NCBI GenBank assembly: GCA_902777005.1
Contig: CACYSB010000004.1
Coordinates: 62,001-126,000, forward strand
Source of the DNA: an uncultured Bacteroidota bacterium
Lineage (GTDB): Bacteria; Bacteroidota; Bacteroidia; Bacteroidales; P3
Reading direction: 5' to 3'
Length of the DNA: 64,000 nt
The notes beneath the pieces were generated by a model. That model ran no database searches, had not been told where the DNA came from, and was given only the letters and a program-made list of their open reading frames with translations. Shown here one piece after another: positions 39,701 to 48,700 of this stretch; the first letter of the stretch is position 1, and each line of letters begins with the position of its first letter. A program made the translations under genes and the position numbers.

Positions 39701-42700
39701 CTGTGAGAACGGCCAGGTGCTGCGCAACACCATGGTCAAGATTACCGGCAACAGCCAGATAGGCGTGGGCTACCACAAAGATGCCGGCAACCATGTGTTC
39801 GACGCCAAGTACACCGCCGCGCAGTGGACAGGTGCTAACCCCGCCAACTTCCACGAGGTCTCCCACTGGCCCTACCGTGCTCCTTTCGAGGTTTATGATG
39901 CCTATGCCGATGAGGTGGGTTACGACTCCCACGGCGGCAGCACCAGTGCCACCAACGGCCACAGCTTCTACGGCAACGTCTTCGGCGGCGGTTCCGGTTA
40001 CTATGCCATCGAGCCCGACGGCGTCGACGTGCAGCCAGGCACCTGGCGCCGCTCGGCAGGCCGTGTGAACGGCAACACCCACGTCGTTGTCGACGGCGGC
40101 CATATCCTCAACAACCTCTACGGCGGCAACGAGTTGACCGACGTCCTCGGCAGCATCACCGTCGACATGAGCGGCGGCACCCTCGGTGTGCCGCGCACCG
40201 TCGACTCCATCCTGGCCCGCCCCGTCAGCTGCTACCTCTTCGGTGGCGGCAAGGGTGACGGGCGCACGTTCTTCAACAAGATGACCAATGTGCAGAGCGT
40301 CACTGTCAACGTCACCGGCGGCCGCATCTTCGGCTCCGTCTTCGGTGGCGGCGAGGATGGCCACGTGCTGGGCGACGTCACGGTCAACATCAACCTGCCC
40401 GCTGGCGACACCCTCGGCACCACAGGTACCTCCTACGTTGACGGCAACGTCTTCGGCGGCGGCCGCGGTTTCGACGGCACTGCACTTACGGCAGGCAACG
40501 TGGGCGGCAACATCACCGTCAACATCTCCTCGGGCAAGATCCTCGGCTCCGTCTATGGCGGCGGCCGTTTGGCCTCGGTGGGCTACGACTTCTGCTTCCC
40601 CAACGAAGCCTGCTACGGCCAGATGTCCTCCGACCCCGACCGCGGTAACATCACCGTCAACATCACCGGCGGCACCATCGGCAACGATGACCCCGCCGAC
40701 TATAATCTGGCCCACTCGCGTGGCGGCAACGTCTACGGCGGCTCCATGGGACGTCTCACCAAACTCGACGGCACCATGGTTCTGCCCGATTGGCACAGGC
40801 TGGGTTCCGCCAAGTCGACCACTGTCAACATCGATGGTCTCACCAATCCCATCCATATCAAGGGCAATGTCTACGGCGGCTCCGAGCTGGGCACCGTGAC
40901 CGAGGACATCGAGGTCAACATCTCCGGCAATGTCATTGTCGGTCGCAACAGCGCTGGCTCCACCAGCCACGGCAACGTCTACGGCGGCGGCTTCGGCCAG
41001 CCTGAACTGACTGCTGCACAGAGGGCCGAGGTGGGCAACGACGCCACGAGCGACAGTATCCCCACCTTCGCGGGTCTCACCGGCGGCACCATCCAGGTCA
41101 ATATCCACAGCGGCGCCATCAACAACAATGTCTATGGTGCCGGCGAGCTGGCCTCTGTGGGCACCATCGCCACCGTCACCAAGCATACCGACCCCAACAC
41201 CAGCTACTACCTCAGCTGGCCCTATGAATATACCTATAGTGGTACCTCGGGCGACGCCCGCGTGAACATCACCGGCGGCACCATAGGCTTCATCAATGGC
41301 AGCGACACCACTGGTGGCAACATCTACGGCTCGGCTCGCGGCACCGTGGGCGACCGCTACGTGACGGGACGTCTGGCTACGGCCCGCGTCACCCACGTCG
41401 ACATCAACCTGACCAACCCCGCCGACAAGATTATCGGCGACGTCTACGGCTCGGGCGAGAACGGCCACGTCTACGACTCTGCCGTCGTCACCCTCCGCAA
41501 CGGTCTCGTGCTCGGCTCCGTCTATGGCGGCGGCAAGGGTACCGACAAGTATACCACCCAGCTGAAGAACACCTCCACCGACGCCCCCTACGATGCCGAC
41601 GTCTACGACATCGTCGCCGGCAAGGTCTTCGGCAACACCTATGTGAATATCCTCGGCGGCCGTGTGGAGAAGAATGTCTACGGCGGCGGCAACCTGGCCT
41701 CCGTGGGTATTGGTAACTACAAGGACTATGGCGAGGGCAGCAATGTCTCGCAGGCCGACAGCCTCCTGGCCGAGAACTCGGGTCACTGCTATGTGACCAT
41801 CCTCGGCGGCATCGTGGGCCCCGACTCCCTCGTCAACGGCACCATCGACAGTAGTGTCTACGCCGTTACTACCGGCAATGTCTACGGCGCCGGCAAGGGT
41901 ATCGTCTTCCCCGCCGCCCCGAAGGAGGGCTATGACTACGGCCGCGACTACTTTATGGCCTGTGTTAACAAGACTACTGTCATCTTCGGCGACTCCACAC
42001 AGCGCAGCTGCGCTGCCTCCATCCTCTATCCCCAAGCCACCGGCGAGATTTTCGGCGGCGGCGAGAACGGCCGCGTCCGCTTCGACACCTACGTCCAGAC
42101 CAACCGCGGCCAGATCGGCGTGCGTCCTCGGGCCACAACTACCCCATCTAACATAGGACACTGGAACGACCGCGGCAACATCTTCGGTGCCGGCCGCGGC
42201 GAGGACAAGAACTCCGATGGCACCTACTGTCTGTCGGCAGGCCACGTCGGCCGCAACACCACCATCGACATCCTCGGCGGCCGCATCTACCGCAACGTGC
42301 AGGCCGGCGGCTCCATGGCCGCGGTGGGTCCCTTTAAGGGCCAGACCGGCGACAGCTCTCTCTGCGTCATCAATGTCCGTCTTCCCCAGGTTGACGATAC
42401 CATCGGCGCCGGTCCTAATAATAACAAGGACTTCGGCGGTTATGTCAGCGGCGGCAGCCGTGGTATCCCCAGCCCCGACGGTCACGACAGCTCGAGGTTC
42501 GCCACCTGCCACAACAGCCAAATCAACATCTATCAGGGTCGCCTCAAAAACACCATCTACGGTGGCGGCGAGAACGGCCAGATGCTCGGCAACACCGAGG
42601 TGAATATCTACGGCGGCTATATCCGCTCGGCCATCTACGCCGGCGGCAAGGGCTCGTGGAAGGCACCTGCCAGCGAACAGTACATTCCCGGCGACTACAC

Positions 42701-45700
42701 TGACGACACCCTCTCCGGCTATGTCTACGGCAACACCATGATCAACGCCCTCGGCGGCCAGCTGCCCTTCCTCTATGGCGGCTGCCGTCGCGCCAGCGTG
42801 GGCGGCAACGCCACTGTCAACATCGGCAAAGACAACGGCGACGGTACCTACAGCGGCGATGCATCCTTCATTGTCGGTAAGGATAAGGTCTACGGCGGCA
42901 ACCAGTATGCCGGTTCGCCCCGTGGCAACATCTATGTCAACGTCTACAAGACAGCACACACCATCACAGATGATGCCACCTATACTGAAGATGATGGCGT
43001 GAATGGCGCTCCCAAATATGCTATCAACTATGTCTATGGCGGCAGCTACAACTCGCCCTATCTGCCTCACGATTCCGGCCACTATGCCCAGGTGCATATC
43101 TACGGCTGCGAAAACACCATCGACACCGTCTATGGCGGTTGCGCCGCAGCCGATGCGGGTGCCAAGCCCGGCATCGGTGCCAACACCAGGCTCATCATCG
43201 ACGGTGGCCGCTTCAGCGCCGTCTTCGGCGGCGGCGACGGCACCTTCGACCGCTATCTCGGCCAAGCCGTCCCGGCCAACATCTATGGTGCTGCCATCAC
43301 CGAAATCCACGGCGGCACCATCGGCAGCCTCTTCGGCGGCAGTAACTACCGCGGTGCTGCCGACACCATCCGCCTCTCCGTCGACAACGAAGGCCCCTGC
43401 GGCGACACCGTCGAGGGCGACGAGTTCTTCGGCGGCTCCAACCTGGCAGACCTCGACAACGTCGAGCTTTCCACCACCCTGGGTTGCGGTGTGAAGTTCA
43501 GAGCTGCCTATGGCGGCTCCAACCAGGCCGACATCACCGGCAACGTCGCCCTCACCATCAAGGGTGGCGAGTTCGGCGAGGTCTACGGCGGCTCCAAGGG
43601 CGCCATCATCGCCCCCAGCGCAAGCGCTGGCATGAAGGACACCGTCAAAGCCGACATCGACGGCAACACCCACCTCACCATCCTCGGCGGCAAGATCCAC
43701 AACGCCTTCGGTGGTTCCAACATCAACGGTAACATCACGGGTACCATCACCGTCGACATCGACAGTACATACAATACCTGCGACTATCAGGTCGTCAACG
43801 TCTATGGCGGTTCCAACCTGACCCAGTACACCCCCAACGCCACCTCCACGCCCACGCCGCTGGTCAACATCCTCTGCGGCACCGTCGACAGCAATGTCTT
43901 CGGCGGCGGCAAGGGTACCAACACCGACTTCTCGGCCGGTCTCGTCACTTCCAACCCCAAGGTAACCATGTCGCAAACCGCGAAGGGCAACACCTGGGTG
44001 AAGGGTGACATCTATGGTGGCGGCGAAATGGCCTCGGTGGGAGTCTTCACCCGCAACGCCAACGACTCCATCACCGCCTCGGTGGCCGACAGCGGCAACA
44101 CCTGGGTGGCCATCACCGGCGGCACCGTGGGTCCCAGCAGTGTGTCCCCCACCGCCAATGACATCAAGGGTCACGTCTTCGGCGGCTGCCTCGGTAAAGC
44201 CGGCCATGTCGGCAACCCGGGCGACCCCGGTTACGTCAACTATGCCAACTTCGCCTACGTCAACACCGCACGCGTCGACATCAGTGGCACCACCCACGTG
44301 CGCGGCTCGGTCTTCGGCGGCGGCGAGAACGGTCACGTTTTCGACAGCACCCTGGTCAATATCGAGGGTGGCACAGTGGGTAACGGCATCTACCGTGACG
44401 AATATGCATGGCTCAACCCCATCACCGGCAATGTCTATGGCGGCGGTCGTGGTCTCGACCTCAGCACCGACCACACGCTCAACATCACTGCCGGATGGGT
44501 GCGTGGCGCCACCCACGTCCTCGTCAGCGGCGGCCACATCCACCACAACGTCTATGGTGGCGGTTCGATGGCCTCGGTAGGTCCGCGTATCTCCACATTA
44601 GGCTACAACAACACCTACGGTCTCGGCGACCACAACGGCCGCACCTGGGTTGAAGTCACCGGTGGCCTCATAGGCATCTGCATCGACTCCACCGACCGCG
44701 ACCAGAACTACTACGGCAGCGTCTACGGCGCAGGCCGCGGTCGTTCAGGTGTCGACATAGACTATGGCAACGACTGGACCGGCTTCACCTTCGTCCACAA
44801 TGCCAAGGTCATCATCAACTACTCCAACACGGCATTGCCCAACGTCTCTGCCGAAACTGCCTATGGCACCCAGCATATCGTGGGTAACGTCTTCGGCGGC
44901 GGCTTCAACGGCCATGTCAACAACAACACCTCCGTCACCATCACCCGCGGCCGCATAGGCAGCCACGGCGCCATGGGCTACGGCTCGCTCGAAGGCAACG
45001 TCTTCGGTGGCGGCTGCGGCGAGGAGCCCTTCAAAGCCTACCTCGTCCGCGACGGCTACTACATCACCAACGCCCAGCTGGCCAACGGCACCGGCAACAC
45101 CGGCATCCCCTACAGCAAGTCCGACCGCTCCGCTGTCGAAGCCTACTATAACACCCCGCGTAGTCACAACGATTCCTTGGCCGTGACCGACTCCCTCTCC
45201 CCCACCGCAGGTCTCGTCTATGGCGACGCCACAGTGCTCATCAACGGTGCGACCAAGAACGATGTCCATGTGAAGCACAACGTCTACGGCGGCGGCTCCA
45301 TGGCCTCGGTCGGCGACTTCTGGATTTATCCTGCCACGGTGGGTACCGGCGTTGACGAGACAGAAACCCTCGGCGAGGTCTATCCCCTCACGGCCAACAA
45401 GAGCGGCAGTCCCTACAACGCCCCGACCAACCATGCCGGCAGCAACACCGCCACAGGTATCTGCACCGTCACCATCACCGGCGGCACCTTCGGCACTACC
45501 GGCGGCAACAACGGCATGATCTTCGGCGGCTGCCGCGGTCTCGAGGGCAACCTCACAGACATCACCAACGCCATGGCCTACTTCAACGACGCCCGTGTCA
45601 CCCTTGGCACCACGTCGACCCTCGTCGACTACGACGACCCGCAGATACTCGTCAACGGCTCCATCTATGGCGGCGGCGAGAACGGCCACGGCACCGGCTC

Positions 45701-48700
45701 CACCTACGTCACCATCCACGACGGCAAGATAGGCAACCATGCCACCGAATACAACCGCATCAAGACCCTCGACGACAAGGTCGAGGACGGTACAGCCACA
45801 CAGGCAGAGATCAACGAGATGAACGAATTGCTCGCCTTCGTCGCCAACTGCGGCAACGTCTACGGCGGTGGCTGCGGTAGCGACAAGTACCACGACAGCG
45901 ACACCATCGTCACCCGCGTCATCGGCGGCGTCCTCGACACCCTCAAGAGCGTCGTCAACCCCGCCAACGACTCCATCGAGGCTGTCTACCGCTACAACCC
46001 CTACTGCGGCGTGGTCTACGGCAATTCTACCGTCGTCATCGACGGCGGCTACGTCGAGCACAACATCTACGGCGGCGGCTCCATGGCTAACGTCGGCCGT
46101 CGTGTGGGCCCGATGGTTCCCCACATCGACGCTGCCAGTTCCTTCGCGCTCTCGTGGCCTGTCGAGGTCACCGTGCGCCGCGGCACCGGCTACACCAACG
46201 TCGCCGTCAGCGGCAAAGCCCGCATAGGCTATAGCGGCTCTGACAACGGCGACATCTTCGGTGGTGCTCGCGGCGATGCCGGCGACCGCTACGAGATGGC
46301 CCGCTACGCCAACGTCTACTCCACCAACGTCACCGTCGACCTTCCCATGCCGGGCGGCTACGACTACACCCGCACCGAGAAGCAGATTAAGAACAACGTC
46401 ATCAAGCAGTACGGCACCCTGGTGCCCCTGGTTGCAGGTTCCGTCTATGGAGGCTCCGAGAACGGCCAGGTCATCAACAGAACCAACCTCACCCTCACCA
46501 ACGGCATCGTGGGCCACTCCCTCTATGGCGGCGGCAAGGGTAAAGGCACCTACACCACCCACACCCTCAAATACAAAGAGGACAACGCCGACGGTGTGCA
46601 CATGGCTGGCGACGACTCCACAGCCGTCATCTACGGCCTCACCTCCGGTAAGGTCTTCGGCAACACCGCCGTCACCATGACCGCCGGCCATGTGGTGCGC
46701 AACATCTACGGCGGCGGCAACCTGGGCTCCATAGGCAAGGGCAACTACGCCGGCGGCGTAGGCGACTACAGCAACGCCGGCTACGGCGAACGCTGGCCCG
46801 ACGGCAACGCGGGCATGCGCGACTCCCTCGTCAACTCAGGCCACGCCGTCGTCGCCGTCAATGGCGGCTACGTAGGCACCTTAGGCAGCACCAAGGACGG
46901 CCTGCCCACCGGCAACGTCTTCGGCGGCGCACGAGGCCAGGCGGCTCCCAACGACAACACCAGCCCCCGCTACCTCTACACTCCCGCCTACTTCCTCGGC
47001 TACGTCAACCACACCACCGTCACCATCGGCAGCAGCGTGGGCAGCAACGCCACGCCGCAGATCTACGGCTCCGTCTACGGCGGCGGCCAGGACGGTCACG
47101 TGCGCGGCAACACCGTGGTCACCGTCAACGACGGCGTCATCGGCTGCCAGTACAACTCCACCAACATAGCCCTGCAGGGCGACATCAGCGACAAGGAGAA
47201 TATCCAGTGGAAGCTCCGCGGCAACGTCTTCGGCGCCGGCTCGGGTCTCGGCCAATACACCGACCACGCCGGCAACCTGCAGTATAACAACGCCTCGGGT
47301 TCCGTCACCGACTCCACCGTCGTCTTCATCCTTGGCGGCCAGGTGGCCCGCAACGTCTACGGCGGCGGCTCCTTCGCCACCGTGGGCCCGCCCAAGATAC
47401 CGCCCATCACCGACGATCCCACCTATGCCCAGTCGCATTCGCGTGTCATCGTCAGCGGTGGCACAGTGGGCTACACCCCGACCGACCTCGACGACACCAC
47501 CACCTTCTACGGCGGCGATGTCTTCGGCGCCGGCCGCGGTCTCGCCAGCGACGACTACAAGGGCTACTGCAACGTGCCCCACACCGATGTCTACATCGCC
47601 AGCACCGTCAAGGGCAACGTCTACGGCGCCGGCGAGGATGGTCACGTCATAGGCAACACTAACGTCAAGATTACCACCGGTGCTGTTGTCGGCGTCGGCG
47701 GCACCATCTACCTTGAAGGCTCCGTCTACGGCGGCGGCAAGGGTAGCGGCGAGGCCATCGACCACGACGACAACAATAGCACTCCCGACGAGTTCCGCAT
47801 CAACAAGACCTGCGGCCGTGTGGGCGGCAACACCACCGTCACCATGGACAACGGCATGATTCACGGCTCCATCTTCGGCGGCGGCCGACTGGCACTCACC
47901 GGCGTCGGCGACACTGGCAGCTACGCCAACTTCGTCACCTCCGACCTCTACGACTCCATCAACCACGGCCTCGCCACCATCATCGTCACCGGCGGCACCA
48001 TCGGTACCACCGACCCGGAAGACCTACTGGCCTGCGACTGGAGCACCGGCGACATCATGGGCTCCGGCAAGGGCGACATCGAGCACTACGAGGATGTCTG
48101 GGCAGGCCGTGTGGCCAACGCCGTTGTCTCCGTCAGCGGCAGCCCCGTCATCCGCGGCTCCGTCTTCGGTGGCGGCGAGATGGCAAGCGTGGGCTACTGG
48201 CCCGAGGATAATGGCCACTCCTTCGTGGCTCAGACCGGTACCTCCACCGTCACCCTCAGCGGCGGCACCATAGGGCTCGACTACGAGTACACGATGGATC
48301 CCGCCCATCCTATCGGCAAATGGACTATGTACAACGACGACAAGGACACCCTCATCCACACCTGCACCGGCAACGTCTTCGGCGCCTGTCAGGGCGATGT
48401 TGACCCGTCGGCGCCCCACTGGATCTCCATGGCCCGCTCACGTCGGGCTGTGGTCAGCATCAGCGGTACGACCCATGTCAAGGGCAACGTCTACGGCGGC
48501 TCCGAGCAGGGCACTGTGACCGAGAACACACACGTCACCATCAACGGCGGCACCTTCGGCTACACCGGCGCCCTCGGCACAGGTCTTACCAAGGCCTACA
48601 CCGGTGACATCTACGCTGCTGGCTACGGCTCCGACGACCCCGCCGAGTGGGACGACAGTACGCCTAACGACTCCACCGATGCCAGCATAGCTATGGGTCT

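Noticed and set aside
39030..44546. A 5.5-kb stop-free frame on the minus strand opposite the giant YGGG gene (also 48438-51386, 44745-46691, 51755-53716 and 55451-57412)
   Set aside because: The plus strand avoids codons whose reverse complement would be a stop because of its GC-rich Gly/Thr/Asn/Val codon use. The antisense products are Val/Ala/Asp-rich repeats with no domain or signal, so they are shadows of the repeat code.
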